Below are positions 35,256 to 44,304 of a stretch of 64,000 nt of DNA, in pieces. Each line of letters begins with the position of its first letter. The stretch's first letter is position 1. The stretch is taken from the NCBI GenBank assembly GCA_048500255.1, contig JASNYH010000006.1:1-64000 (forward strand), written 5' to 3'. Position numbers and translations under genes: made by a program. Origin of the DNA: JAMHWF01 sp048500255 (GTDB taxonomy: Bacteria; Pseudomonadota; Gammaproteobacteria; Burkholderiales; Burkholderiaceae_C). The notes under the pieces are model-generated. The model saw only the letters and a program-made list of their open reading frames with translations. It was not told where the DNA came from and did no database searches.

Positions 35256-36422
35256 TCAGGCGCGTGCGTCGGGCGCCGCGTCGTGTTGCAGACGTGCGCG
35301 CCCCTGTTCCTTGGCGCGGTACAGCGCCTCGTCGGCCGAGGCGAGCAGCGCGTCGAGCGTCGTCTCGTCGTTGCCGTCGCACAGCGCCAGACCGGCGCTG
35401 AAGTCGAAGTCGACGGCATCGCCGGCATCGGCGATCACGGCGCGCAGCCGCGCGCGCAGGCGCTGGTCGAAGGCGATCGCCGCCTCGGCGTCGGCGTCCC
35501 ACAGCAGCGCGGCGAACTCCTCGCCGCCGTGGCGGCTGGCGAAGTCGGCGCGCCGCAGCGACAGCCGCAGCGCCTGAGCGAACAGCTGCAGCGCACGGTC
35601 GCCGGCGGCGTGGCCGTGGCGGTCGTTGATGCGCTTGAAGTGGTCGATGTCGAGCATCAGCAGCGCGAAGCGCTCGCCGTAGCGGCGCGCCTGGGCGAGC
35701 AGGTCGTCGGCGCGCTGCACGAAGGCGCGACGGTTCATCAGGCCGGTCAGCTCGTCGGTGTCGGCCAGGCGGCGCAGCGCGCGCTCGGCCTTCTCGTGCC
35801 AGGCCACGAGCAGGCCGATGGCGGCCAGCGTCGCCGCGACGAGGTGGAACACGGCGGCCGTCAGGTTGACCGGGTGCGGCGCGCGATACGCCGGATAGAG
35901 ATCGGTGTAGAAGGCGCCGAGGACGCCGCGCCACCCCGTCACGACGGCCAGCGCCGCCAAGCACAGCAGCACGAGCGCGCGCCAGCGCCGGCTGGCATGC
36001 GGCGCCGGCCAGACCAGCGCGAGGCACACCACGACCATCTGCAGCGCCAGCCCGAAGTTCGCCCATCCGACGCGCCAGGCATAGTCATTGAACAGCGCGA
36101 AGTAGCCCAGCGGCGTCATCACGGCCAGAACCCAAAGCGCCGCGCGGCCGGGCCGCGGGCCGAGCCAACTGTGCAGCGCATGCCACACCAGCACGAAGCT
36201 CGCGCCGAGCAGCGCCATCGACAGTGTCGAGAACAGGCGGTCGTCGATCGACCTTGCGACGAGGAAGGCAGCCCACGCCGCCGCCTGCGCCACGGCCGAA
36301 CCCTGCACGCAGCGCGCGGCGAAGCCGACGCCGCGCCAGCCCATCACGGCGGGCAGCGCGAGCGCGATCGCGAACACATTGGTCAGCATCAGGACCAATG
36401 CGGTCTGCACGTCGATGGTCAT
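35256..36422 (-). CDS. Membrane-anchored GGDEF diguanylate cyclase
   Basis: 388 residues starting MTIDVQTALVLML at 36422. The N-terminal half (to about 195) contains roughly six hydrophobic helices. The C-terminal half is a GGDEF domain with TDELTGLMNRRAF, LDIDHFKRINDRHGHAAGD and the active-site RHGGEEFAALL, a functional GGEEF variant. It should make cyclic di-GMP from GTP at the inner membrane. No RxxD inhibitory site was evident four to six residues before the motif. It is divergent from the PAS kinase gene, 110 bases away. Confidence 0.92.
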   Translation of the reverse strand: MTIDVQTALVLMLTNVFAIALALPAVMGWRGVGFAARCVQGSAVAQAAAWAAFLVARSIDDRLFSTLSMALLGASFVLVWHALHSWLGPRPGRAALWVLAVMTPLGYFALFNDYAWRVGWANFGLALQMVVVCLALVWPAPHASRRWRALVLLCLAALAVVTGWRGVLGAFYTDLYPAYRAPHPVNLTAAVFHLVAATLAAIGLLVAWHEKAERALRRLADTDELTGLMNRRAFVQRADDLLAQARRYGERFALLMLDIDHFKRINDRHGHAAGDRALQLFAQALRLSLRRADFASRHGGEEFAALLWDADAEAAIAFDQRLRARLRAVIADAGDAVDFDFSAGLALCDGNDETTLDALLASADEALYRAKEQGRARLQHDAAPDARA

Positions 36423-36532
36423 GCGTTCACGGTCGGCCCGAGCGGGTCGCAAAGCCGGCAAATATAGCGCTCGCCGTGGCGGGCACGGCGGCTGCCCGCC
36501 ACGGTGCGAGCGAGTCGAAAGGCGCGCCGGCC

Positions 36533-37687
36533 ATGCAACCCTACTCCCGACATGCCGAGTGGTTCGATCAACTGCTCGGGCGCACGCATGATCACGCGTT
36601 GGTGTTCCTCGACGCCGGCGGGACGATCATCGACTGGCTCGGCGCCGCGGAGCGCCTGTTCGGCCACGCCGCCGCGGCGGCGATCGGTTCGCCGTTCGGC
36701 ATGCTGTTCACGCCCGAGGACCGGCAACTGGGCATGGACCGCCAGGAGATGGCGGTCGCCGATGCCGTCGGGCGCTCCGAGGACGACCGCTGGCACGTAC
36801 GCAGCGACGGCAACCGCTTCTGGGCCAGCGGCGTGCTCGAGCCGGTGCGCGCCGCCGACGGCTCGACGGTCGGCTATCTGAAAGTGCTGCGCGACCGCAC
36901 CGACGTGCGCATGCGCGTCGAGTCGCTCGAGCACCGCCTCTCGACGCTGGCCGACCAGCGCGTGCGTCACGCCCGCTTTCTCACTTCGCTCGGCCACGAA
37001 CTTCGCGGCCCCCTCAACGGCACGCGCTACGCCGTCGAGGCGGCGCTGCGCGCCGAGGGCGACCCGGCGCTGCTGAACAAGGCGCACACTCTGGCGGCCA
37101 GCCAGATCGCGCTGATGGCGCGCTTGCTCGACGACCTCGTCGACGCTGCGCGAGCCGGCGTCGGCCAGATGCGCATCGCGCCGCAACGGCTCGTGCTGCA
37201 GGACGCGCTGCAGACCGCCGTCGCCAGCGTCGAGCCGGCGTCGGCCGCCAAGGGACAGCAATTGCGGCTGATCGTTCCCGACGAGCCGCTGACGCTGGAG
37301 GCCGATCCGGCCCGGCTCCAGCAGATGCTGCTGAACCTGCTGCAGAACGCCGTGCGCTACACCGGGCAGGCAGGGCACATCGCCGTGTCTGCAGGCATCG
37401 AGGCGGGCGAAGTCGTCGTGCGCGTCGACGACGACGGCATCGGCATCGCCAGCGACATGCTGCCGCGCATCTTCGAGCTGTTCACCCGCGACGCCGACGC
37501 GGCGCGCAGCGCCGGCGAGGGTCTGGGCGTCGGCCTGGCACTCACGCGCGAACTCGCCGCGCTGCACGGCGGCAGCGTCGAGGCGCGCAGTCCCGGTCCC
37601 GGCCGGGGCAGCCAGTTCGTGTTGCGGCTGCCGCAGCGCCGCGCGTACGGATCGCAGACTGCAGCCGCCGCCCCGCCACCTTCGTGA
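36533..37687 (+). CDS. PAS-domain sensor histidine kinase, soluble
   Basis: 384 residues from the ATG at 36533. Residues about 15-125 form a PAS domain with its C-terminal cap (ALVFLDAGGTIIDWLGAAERLFG... VLRDRTDVR). HisKA follows with FLTSLGHELRGPLNG (phospho-acceptor His155). The HATPase_c domain has LLNLLQNAVRY (N box), VDDDGIGI (G1) and GLGVGLALTRELAALHGG (G2). No membrane segments, so a cytosolic signal such as redox or a ligand in the PAS pocket is likely. No response regulator is adjacent, so it is an orphan here. Confidence 0.92.
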   Translation: MQPYSRHAEWFDQLLGRTHDHALVFLDAGGTIIDWLGAAERLFGHAAAAAIGSPFGMLFTPEDRQLGMDRQEMAVADAVGRSEDDRWHVRSDGNRFWASGVLEPVRAADGSTVGYLKVLRDRTDVRMRVESLEHRLSTLADQRVRHARFLTSLGHELRGPLNGTRYAVEAALRAEGDPALLNKAHTLAASQIALMARLLDDLVDAARAGVGQMRIAPQRLVLQDALQTAVASVEPASAAKGQQLRLIVPDEPLTLEADPARLQQMLLNLLQNAVRYTGQAGHIAVSAGIEAGEVVVRVDDDGIGIASDMLPRIFELFTRDADAARSAGEGLGVGLALTRELAALHGGSVEARSPGPGRGSQFVLRLPQRRAYGSQTAAAAPPPS

Positions 37688-37802
37688 CCCCCGGTCGCCG
37701 GCGGCGCCCGGCGACGTGTCGGCACGCGGACTTCCCCCGGTGCAGGGCCGCGGCAGCGACGCTACCATCGCGGTGTTTCGAAAACTCCCGAGGAGCACCA
37801 CC

Positions 37803-38963
37803 TTGAAATCCAGCATCCGCAGCTTCCGCGCGCTGGCCGTCGCCGCGGCCGTCGCCGCATCCGCTGTCGCCGCGCACGCCGCCGAGATCAAGATCGGCGT
37901 CGCAGAGGCGCTGTCCGGCGGCGCTGCGCAGTACGGCATCAGCATCCGCAACGGCTTCCAGCTCGCCGCCGACGAGATCAACGCCGCCGGCGGCATCAAC
38001 GGCAACAAGATCGTGCTCGTCGTCGAGGACGAGCAGGGCAAGAAGGAGGAGGCGATCAACGCCTTCAAGAAGCTCATCTTCCAGGACAAGGTGCTGATGC
38101 TGTTCGGCCCGACGCTGTCGAACTCGGCGCAGGCCGCCGACCCGATCGCGCAGTCGGCCAAGACGGTCGTCTTCGGCACCTCCAACACGGCCGATGGCAT
38201 CACGTCGATCGGCGACTTCGTGTTCCGCAACTCCGTCACCGAGGCCGACGTGCTGCCGGTGACGATCAAGACCGCCGTCAAGCACAAGGGCATCAAGAAG
38301 GTGGCCGTGCTCTACGGCAACGACGACGTCTTCACCAAGAGCGGCTACGACAACTTCAAGAAGGCGCTCGACGACGCCAAGATCCCGGTGACGACGACGG
38401 AGACCTTCGCCAAGGGCGACGTCGACTTCAAGGCGCAGCTCACCAAGATCAAGGCGACGAACCCCGACGCGCTGGTGCTCTCGGCGCTGATCGCCGAAGG
38501 CGCCCCGATCATGGTGCAGGCGCGCCAGCTCGGCCTGAACGTGCCCGTGATCGGCGGCAACGGCATGAACTCCGTGAAGGTGTTCGACCTCGCCAAGGGC
38601 GCTTCCGACGACCTGTGGGTCGGCAGCCCGTGGTCGATCGAGAACCAGACGAAGGAGAACACGGCCTTCATCGATGCCTTCAAGAAGAAGTACAACGCCG
38701 CGCCCGACCAGTTCGCCGCGCAGTCCTACGACGCGATGAACATCGTGGCGTCGGCGCTCAAGGGCGTGAAGCTCAGCGGCGACCTCGCCAAGGACCGCAT
38801 CGCCGTGCGCGAGGCGCTGCCGTCGGTACAGTGGACGGGCGCCACCGGCCCGTTCAAGTTCCGCCGCGCCAGCGACAAGGCGGGCAAGCCGGCGGGCTAT
38901 GATGCGGACCAGACGGCCATCGTCAGCGTGACGAAGGCCGGCCGCTACGAGATCACGAAGTAG
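37803..38963 (+). CDS. livJ: Branched-chain amino acid ABC transporter substrate-binding protein
   Basis: 386 residues. The start is a TTG at 37803, chosen because GAGGAG at 37790-37795 lies 7 bases before it and it opens a normal signal peptide (KSSIRSFRALAVAAAVAASAVAAHA). The mature protein is a type I periplasmic-binding fold (IKIGVAEALSGGAAQYG, ELINAAGGINGNK-like segment, VLYGNDDVFTKSGYDNFKKAL). Binding of Leu/Ile/Val or a related amide or aromatic ligand is likely. It is followed by a hairpin terminator and the livHMGF genes. Confidence 0.93.
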   Translation: MKSSIRSFRALAVAAAVAASAVAAHAAEIKIGVAEALSGGAAQYGISIRNGFQLAADEINAAGGINGNKIVLVVEDEQGKKEEAINAFKKLIFQDKVLMLFGPTLSNSAQAADPIAQSAKTVVFGTSNTADGITSIGDFVFRNSVTEADVLPVTIKTAVKHKGIKKVAVLYGNDDVFTKSGYDNFKKALDDAKIPVTTTETFAKGDVDFKAQLTKIKATNPDALVLSALIAEGAPIMVQARQLGLNVPVIGGNGMNSVKVFDLAKGASDDLWVGSPWSIENQTKENTAFIDAFKKKYNAAPDQFAAQSYDAMNIVASALKGVKLSGDLAKDRIAVREALPSVQWTGATGPFKFRRASDKAGKPAGYDADQTAIVSVTKAGRYEITK

Positions 38964-38983
38964 ACACCGCGCGACTGCGCACC

Positions 38984-39015
38984 GGCCCGCATGCCCAGCG
39001 CTGCGGGCCGTTTTT
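38984..39015 (+). terminator. Intra-operon terminator between livJ and livH
   Basis: GGCCCGC (38984-38990) pairs with GCGGGCC (39003-39009), followed by GTTTTT to 39015, which is a rho-independent terminator. Partial read-through would give more binding protein than membrane components. Confidence 0.75.
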
Positions 39016-39049
39016 CCGACGACGCCCCGTCCTTCCCCGCCACTCGACC

Positions 39050-39931
39050 GTGCTCGAACAGCAGCTCTTCAACGCCCTGTCGCTCGGCTGCGTCTATGCG
39101 CTGTTCGCGCTCGGCTTCACGCTTGTGTTCGGTGTGCTGGGGGTGATCAACCTGGCGCACGGCGCCGTCTTCATGGTCGGCGCCTATGCCGCGCTGCAGG
39201 CGATCGTCAAGCTGCAGATGCCGCTGTGGGCAGCGCTGGTCTTCGCCTTCGCGTTCGCCGGCCTGCTCGGGCTCGTGATCGACGTGCTGGTGCTCAAGCC
39301 GCTGCGCGCGCGCAATGCGCCACACCTGATCCCGATGATCGCGACGATCGGCCTGGCGATCGCGATCAACAACCTGGCGCAGGGCATCTTCGGCGCCGAG
39401 AACCTGCGCTTTCCGACCGAGGTGCTGCCGCAGGACGTGTTGAACATCGCCGGCCTGCACCTGACGGTGCTCGAGCTGGGCATCATGCTCACGTCGTTCG
39501 CGCTGATGGCCGTGCTGCTCGTCGCACTCAAACGCACGCAGCTCGGCCGCGCGCTGCGCGCCATCGCCGAGTCGCCGAAGGCGGCGTACCTGCTGGGCGT
39601 CAACGTCGAGGGCCTGTTCATGCTGACGTCGTTCGCCGCGGCCGGGCTTGGCGGCATCGCCGGCGTGCTGATCGGCCTGTATTCCAACGCCCTGTTCCCG
39701 CTGATGGGCCAGCCGATGCTGCACAAGGGCATCGCCGTCATCATCCTCGGCGGCATGGGCGACATCCGCGGCGCGATGCTCGCGGGCCTGTTCCTCGGCT
39801 TCGCCGAGGTGCTGTCGGTGGCCTACATCGGTTCGACGATGCGCGACGCCATCGCCTTCGGCCTGCTGTTCCTCGTGCTGCTCGTGCGGCCCAAGGGCCT
39901 GTTCGGCACCTTGCAGGAGCGCAAGGTGTGA
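39050..39931 (+). CDS. livH: Branched-chain amino acid ABC transporter permease LivH
   Basis: 293 residues starting from a GTG at 39050 (MLEQQLFNALSLGCVYALFALGF). It has eight or so hydrophobic segments and the LivH signatures LGVINLAHGAVFMVGAYAA and GVNVEGLFMLTSFAAAGLGGIAGVLIG. The gene ends in GTGTGA, with the GTG serving as the start of livM. Confidence 0.95.
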   Translation: MLEQQLFNALSLGCVYALFALGFTLVFGVLGVINLAHGAVFMVGAYAALQAIVKLQMPLWAALVFAFAFAGLLGLVIDVLVLKPLRARNAPHLIPMIATIGLAIAINNLAQGIFGAENLRFPTEVLPQDVLNIAGLHLTVLELGIMLTSFALMAVLLVALKRTQLGRALRAIAESPKAAYLLGVNVEGLFMLTSFAAAGLGGIAGVLIGLYSNALFPLMGQPMLHKGIAVIILGGMGDIRGAMLAGLFLGFAEVLSVAYIGSTMRDAIAFGLLFLVLLVRPKGLFGTLQERKV

Positions 39932-40791
39932 TCGAGTCCTTCGAGAACTTCTGGTCGGTCTACAGCAACCTCGTGCTCACGCTGGGCACGAACGCGCTGC
40001 TTGCCCTGTCGATCTGGCTCACGCTGTCGTGCGGCATGCTGGCGATGGCCAACGCCGCCTTCATGGGCATCGGCGCCTACGCGTCCGCGCTGCTCACGAT
40101 GAACGCCGGCATGCCCTTTCCGGTCGCGCTGGCTGGCGGCATGGCGGCACCGGCGCTCGTCGCCTGGGTCATCGGCAAGCCGACGTTGCGCCTGTCGGGC
40201 GTCTACCTCGCGATGGCGACGCTGGCCTTCGGCGAGGTGGTGCGCGTCGTCGTGCTCAACACGGAAGAGTGGACGGGCGGTGCACTCGGCCTCAACGGCA
40301 TCCCGCAGTCCACGCAGTGGTGGCACGTCGCGCTCGCCGTCGGCCTGACGCTGGCCGTGCTGGCGCGGCTGCACCGCTCGAGGGTGGGCCGCGCCTTCGA
40401 GGCGATCAAGGAGGACGAGACGGCCGCCGGCCTGATGGGCATCGACGTCAATGCGCACAAGATGCTCGCCTTCGTGCTCGGCGCCGTCGTCGCCGGGCTG
40501 GCCGGCGTGCTCAACGCGCACCTCACCTTCTTCATCGGCCCCAACGAATACGGCTTCGACCGCGGCGTCGAGATCCTGACCATGACGATCCTCGGCGGCA
40601 TCAACGGCCTGACGGGGCCCGTCGTCGGCGCGCTGATCCTGACGCTGCTGCCGGAACTGCTGCGCGGCTTCAAGGACTTCCGCCTCGTCGTCAACGGGCT
40701 GATCCTCGTCGTCATCGTGCTTTTCCTGCCGAAGGGCCTGTGGGATCCGGCGCGCCTGCGCCGCTGGGTCGGGCTCGGGGCGAAACGCTGA
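39928..40791 (+). CDS. livM: Branched-chain amino acid ABC transporter permease LivM
   Basis: 287 residues from a GTG at 39928 that overlaps the livH stop by four bases. Multiple membrane helices and the family motif GIDVNAHKMLAFVLGAVVAGLAGVL, plus LSCGMLAMANAAFMGIGAYASAL near the N-terminus, identify LivM. It pairs with LivH to form the inner-membrane channel. Confidence 0.95.
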   Translation: MIESFENFWSVYSNLVLTLGTNALLALSIWLTLSCGMLAMANAAFMGIGAYASALLTMNAGMPFPVALAGGMAAPALVAWVIGKPTLRLSGVYLAMATLAFGEVVRVVVLNTEEWTGGALGLNGIPQSTQWWHVALAVGLTLAVLARLHRSRVGRAFEAIKEDETAAGLMGIDVNAHKMLAFVLGAVVAGLAGVLNAHLTFFIGPNEYGFDRGVEILTMTILGGINGLTGPVVGALILTLLPELLRGFKDFRLVVNGLILVVIVLFLPKGLWDPARLRRWVGLGAKR

Positions 40792-40795
40792 CGCC

Positions 40796-41569
40796 ATGCT
40801 CGAACTGACCGCGCTGTCGCGCCACTTCGGCGGCCTGAAGGTGCTGCAGGACGTGAACCTGTCGGTGCCGGCGGGCAGCATCTTCGGCCTGATCGGCCCC
40901 AACGGCGCCGGCAAGACGACGGTGTTCAACCTGATCACGGGCCTGCTGCCGCCGTCGTCGGGCGGCATCGCGTTCAACGGCGCGAGCCTGGTCGGCCGAC
41001 GCCCGCACGTCATCACGCGCGGCGGCATCGCGCGCACCTTCCAGAACATCCGCATCTTCAAGGAGATGACGCTGCTCGACAACGTCGTCGTCGGGATGCA
41101 TTCGCACCTGGCCTACGGCACGGCCGGGCTGCTGTTCGCGCTGCCGGGCTACCGCGCCGCCGAGCGCCGCGCGCGCGAGCGTGCACGCGAGCTGCTGTCG
41201 TGGGTGCGGCTGGATCACAAGGCCGACGACATCGCCGACAACCTGTCGTACGGCGACCAGCGCAAGCTCGAGCTCGCGCGCGCGCTCGCCACCGAGCCCA
41301 AGCTGCTGTTGCTCGACGAGCCGGTGGCCGGCATGAACACGGCCGAGAAGACGGAGCTGATGCGCGAAGTGGTCAACATCCGCCAGCGCGGCTACACCGT
41401 CTTCATGATCGAGCACGACATGCGCTTCGTGATGGGTTTGTGCGAGCGCATTGCCGTGCTCAACTTCGGCCGCATCATCGCCGAAGGCGGGCCCGACGAG
41501 ATCCGCAACGATCCGCAGGTGATCGAGGCCTATCTCGGGCGCGACGACGACGACGGAGCACCGCGATGA
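40796..41569 (+). CDS. livG: Branched-chain amino acid ABC transporter ATPase LivG
   Basis: 257 residues. Walker A is GPNGAGKTT, the signature is NLSYGDQRKLELARAL, Walker B is LLLLDEPVAGMN, and the switch His is in MIEHDMRFVMGL. The YGDQ form of the signature is characteristic of LivG. ATP hydrolysis drives import together with LivF. Confidence 0.95.
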   Translation: MLELTALSRHFGGLKVLQDVNLSVPAGSIFGLIGPNGAGKTTVFNLITGLLPPSSGGIAFNGASLVGRRPHVITRGGIARTFQNIRIFKEMTLLDNVVVGMHSHLAYGTAGLLFALPGYRAAERRARERARELLSWVRLDHKADDIADNLSYGDQRKLELARALATEPKLLLLDEPVAGMNTAEKTELMREVVNIRQRGYTVFMIEHDMRFVMGLCERIAVLNFGRIIAEGGPDEIRNDPQVIEAYLGRDDDDGAPR

Positions 41570-42294
41570 GCGACGACTCGCGTCCGATGCTCGACGTGCG
41601 CGGCCTGCAGGTCAAGTACGGCCACATCGAGGCCGTCAAGGGCATCGACCTTCAGTTGCCGGCCGGCAGGATCACGACGCTGGTCGGCGCCAACGGCGCC
41701 GGCAAGTCGACGACGCTGCTCGCGCTGTCGGGGCTGGTGCCCAAGGCGGCCGGCCGCGTCACCTTCGACGGCCGCGACGTCACCACGCTGTCTCCGCACC
41801 GCATCGTCGGCGGCGGCATCGTGCAGGTCGCCGAGGGCCGCGCCACGCTCACCACGCTGACCGTGCGCGAGAACCTCGAGCTCGGCGCCTACACGCGCCG
41901 CGACGGCGCCGCCGAGCGCGCGCGCGACCTCGAGCGCGTCTACGCCCTCTTCCCGCGCCTGAAGGAGCGCGAGCAGGGCCTGGCCGGCAACCTCTCGGGC
42001 GGCGAGCAGCAGATGCTCGCCATCGGCCGCGCGCTGATGGCCAAGCCGCGCCTGCTGCTGCTCGACGAGCCGTCGATGGGGCTGGCGCCGATCATCGTGC
42101 AGGAGATCTTCCGCACGCTGCGCGAGATCAACCGCCAGGGGCTGACGATCTTCCTCGTCGAACAGAACGTGCGTCAGGCGCTGAAGATCGCCGACCGCGG
42201 CTACGTCATCGAGACCGGCCGCATCGTGCTCGAAGGCAGCGGACGCGAACTGCTCGACGACCCCAAGGTGCGCGACGCCTACCTCGGCGGCTGA
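41566..42294 (+). CDS. livF: Branched-chain amino acid ABC transporter ATPase LivF
   Basis: 242 residues; the ATG overlaps the livG stop (ATGA). Walker A GANGAGKST, signature NLSGGEQQMLAIGRAL, Walker B LLLLDEPSMGLAP and the EQNVRQALKIADRGYVIETGRIVLEG tail are typical of LivF. Last gene of the transporter operon, facing the manganese catalase gene across a hairpin. Confidence 0.95.
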   Translation: MSDDSRPMLDVRGLQVKYGHIEAVKGIDLQLPAGRITTLVGANGAGKSTTLLALSGLVPKAAGRVTFDGRDVTTLSPHRIVGGGIVQVAEGRATLTTLTVRENLELGAYTRRDGAAERARDLERVYALFPRLKEREQGLAGNLSGGEQQMLAIGRALMAKPRLLLLDEPSMGLAPIIVQEIFRTLREINRQGLTIFLVEQNVRQALKIADRGYVIETGRIVLEGSGRELLDDPKVRDAYLGG

Positions 42295-42297
42295 CGC

Positions 42298-42315
42298 CGC
42301 GCGCCCCGGCGCGCG
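42298..42315. terminator. Hairpin between livF and manganese catalase
   Basis: CGCGCGCC and GGCGCGCG form an 8-bp stem with a 2-base loop between the convergent stops, with CTGA/TCAG extending it outside a small bulge. No T run, so the function as a bidirectional terminator is inferred. Confidence 0.45.
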
Positions 42316-43263
42316 TCAGGGCTTCGACTTGCGACCGCCTGCCTTGCCGCCCGCGGGCGCCTTGCCGTTGTCGGCCGCCGCCGCCAGCGCCTCCTCGCCC
42401 ATGCCGAGCTCGGCGCCCGTCACCGGGTCGCTCTGCGGATCCGACGTCGTGCGCGTCGCTGCCTGCTGCACGCACCGGCGCTCGTCGGACTTGAGCTGCA
42501 CGCTGGCCAGGCCGTCGCCTCCGTCGACGGCGCGCTGCTGATCGCGGTCGTCGACATACTGGAAGTGCGCGTCGCTGTTCCACGGGCCGCGCATGTCGCC
42601 CTCGCCCTGCGACATGTTGAAGTAGACGCTGTCGAAGCGGGGATTGCCTGGCAGCTTGCCCGGCGGGAAGTTGTTGGCGATCGCATACAGCGCCTTCTCG
42701 AACGACTTCTGGTGCGCAATCTCGCGCGTCATCAGGAATCCCAGCGCCTCCTTCACGCCGGGGTCGTCGGTGGCATTGATCAGGCGCTCGTAGATCAGCT
42801 TGGCGCGCGCCTCGGCCGCGATGTTGGAGCGCAGATCGGCCGTCGGGTCGCCGATCGTGTCGACGTAGGCCGCGGTCCATGGCACGCCGGCCGAGTTGAC
42901 GAGCGCCGGGCCGCCGCCGTAGAGAACCTGCGTGACGTGCGAATCGTTGCCGGCCCCGGTGATCGAGCGGTACATGTCGCCCTCCTTGTCGACGCCTTCG
43001 GCCACGCGGCCCTTGGCGCCCTTGTTGAGCATGCCCACGATCGTGCCGATCACCTCGAGGTGGCTCAGCTCCTCGGTGGCGATGTCCATCAGCATGTCCT
43101 TGCGGCCGGGGTCGTCCTCGGCGAGCGCCTGCGTGAAGTAGCGGCAGGCGGCGGCGAGCTCGCCCTGCGGGCCGCCGAACTGCTCGAGCAGCAGATTGGC
43201 CAGGCCGGGATTGGTTTCGCTGACGCGAACGGTGTACTGCAATCGCTTGTTGTGCGCGAACAT
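42316..43263 (-). CDS. Manganese catalase
   Basis: 315 residues. It is a dimanganese, ferritin-like catalase with ligand-bearing motifs GELAAACRYFTQAL (Glu), ATEELSHLEVIGT (Glu and His), AEARAKLIYERLI (Glu) and REIAHQKSFEKAL (Glu and His). It breaks down hydrogen peroxide in the cytosol without heme. The last 50 residues are a low-complexity, lysine-rich tail (GKAPAGGKAGGRKSKP). A GGnnACGGAGCTTG promoter-like motif is about 70 bases upstream. Confidence 0.95.
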   Translation of the reverse strand: MFAHNKRLQYTVRVSETNPGLANLLLEQFGGPQGELAAACRYFTQALAEDDPGRKDMLMDIATEELSHLEVIGTIVGMLNKGAKGRVAEGVDKEGDMYRSITGAGNDSHVTQVLYGGGPALVNSAGVPWTAAYVDTIGDPTADLRSNIAAEARAKLIYERLINATDDPGVKEALGFLMTREIAHQKSFEKALYAIANNFPPGKLPGNPRFDSVYFNMSQGEGDMRGPWNSDAHFQYVDDRDQQRAVDGGDGLASVQLKSDERRCVQQAATRTTSDPQSDPVTGAELGMGEEALAAAADNGKAPAGGKAGGRKSKP

Positions 43264-43364
43264 GGATCGATCCTTTCGGCGAACGGTGCCGGTGCTTCCG
43301 CGCGAAGCGCGCGGACCCGCCTTGGCCCGGCAAGCTCCGTACCCGCGTCGACCGCCTCGCCCGA

Positions 43365-44216
43365 TCAGCGCGGCGTGGTCCGGGCCATCGCCTCGCCCAT
43401 GCGCACGGCGCGCTCGGGCGACCAGCCCGCCTCGAACACGAGGCGGGGCGCCGGGAACAGCAGCACGACGGTCGAGCCGAGCTGAAAGCGGCCCATCTCG
43501 TCGCCGCGGCGCAGCACGACCTCGCCGTCGGCGTAGCGCCATTCGCGCACCTGGCCTGGGCGCGGCGGATTGACGACGCCATGCCACGCCGTCGCCATGC
43601 TGCCGACGATCGTCGCGCCGACCAGCGCGAGCACGAACGGCCCGCGCACCGACTCGAAGACGCAGACGATGCGCTCGTTGCTCGCGAACAACCCCGGCAC
43701 GCCGCGCGCCGTCGCCGGATTGACGGAGAACAGCGCGCCCGGGACGTGGATCATGCGCACGAGCCGGCCGTCGCATGGCATGTGCACGCGGTGATAGTCG
43801 CGGGGGCTCAGGTACAGCGTCGCGAAGCTGCCGCCGTCGAAGGCGCGCGCCAGCGTGGCGTCGCCGCCGACGAGCGCCGTCGTCGTGTAGTCGTGGGCCT
43901 TGGCCTGCAGGATGCGGTCGCCTTCGATGGCTCCGAACTGGCTGATCGATCCGTCGACCGGGCAGACGAAATCGGCATCGGCGAGCGGCCGCGCACCCGG
44001 CTTCAAGGCACGCGTGAAGAAATCGTTGAACGTGGCGTAGCGAGAGATGTCGGGCTCGGCGGCCTCGCTCATGTCGACCCCGTAGCGCGCGACGAAACGG
44101 CGGATCGCCGCAGTCGTCACGCCGCCCAGCGGCGCCGAGGCGAAGCGGCCGGCCAGCGCACTGAGCGCCTGTTTGGGCAGCAGGTACTGATGAAGGACGG
44201 CGAGGCGGTCGGACAC
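43365..44216 (-). CDS. psd: Phosphatidylserine decarboxylase
   Basis: 283 residues. The autocatalytic cleavage site is the LGST motif in FQLGSTVVLLFP (Ser248 becomes the pyruvoyl group). CPVDGSISQFG and YLSPRDYHRVHMPCDG carry the conserved catalytic Asp and His residues. The inner-membrane-associated enzyme makes phosphatidylethanolamine. The length is as expected for proteobacterial Psd. Confidence 0.95.
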   Translation of the reverse strand: MSDRLAVLHQYLLPKQALSALAGRFASAPLGGVTTAAIRRFVARYGVDMSEAAEPDISRYATFNDFFTRALKPGARPLADADFVCPVDGSISQFGAIEGDRILQAKAHDYTTTALVGGDATLARAFDGGSFATLYLSPRDYHRVHMPCDGRLVRMIHVPGALFSVNPATARGVPGLFASNERIVCVFESVRGPFVLALVGATIVGSMATAWHGVVNPPRPGQVREWRYADGEVVLRRGDEMGRFQLGSTVVLLFPAPRLVFEAGWSPERAVRMGEAMARTTPR

Positions 44217-44304
44217 GGGCGATGGCGGTCTGGCGACGAGGCCCGCAGTCTAGAGCCTGATCGCTGGCGCCCCCGAGCCGCCGCGCATGTCGCGCGACCG
44301 CGCG

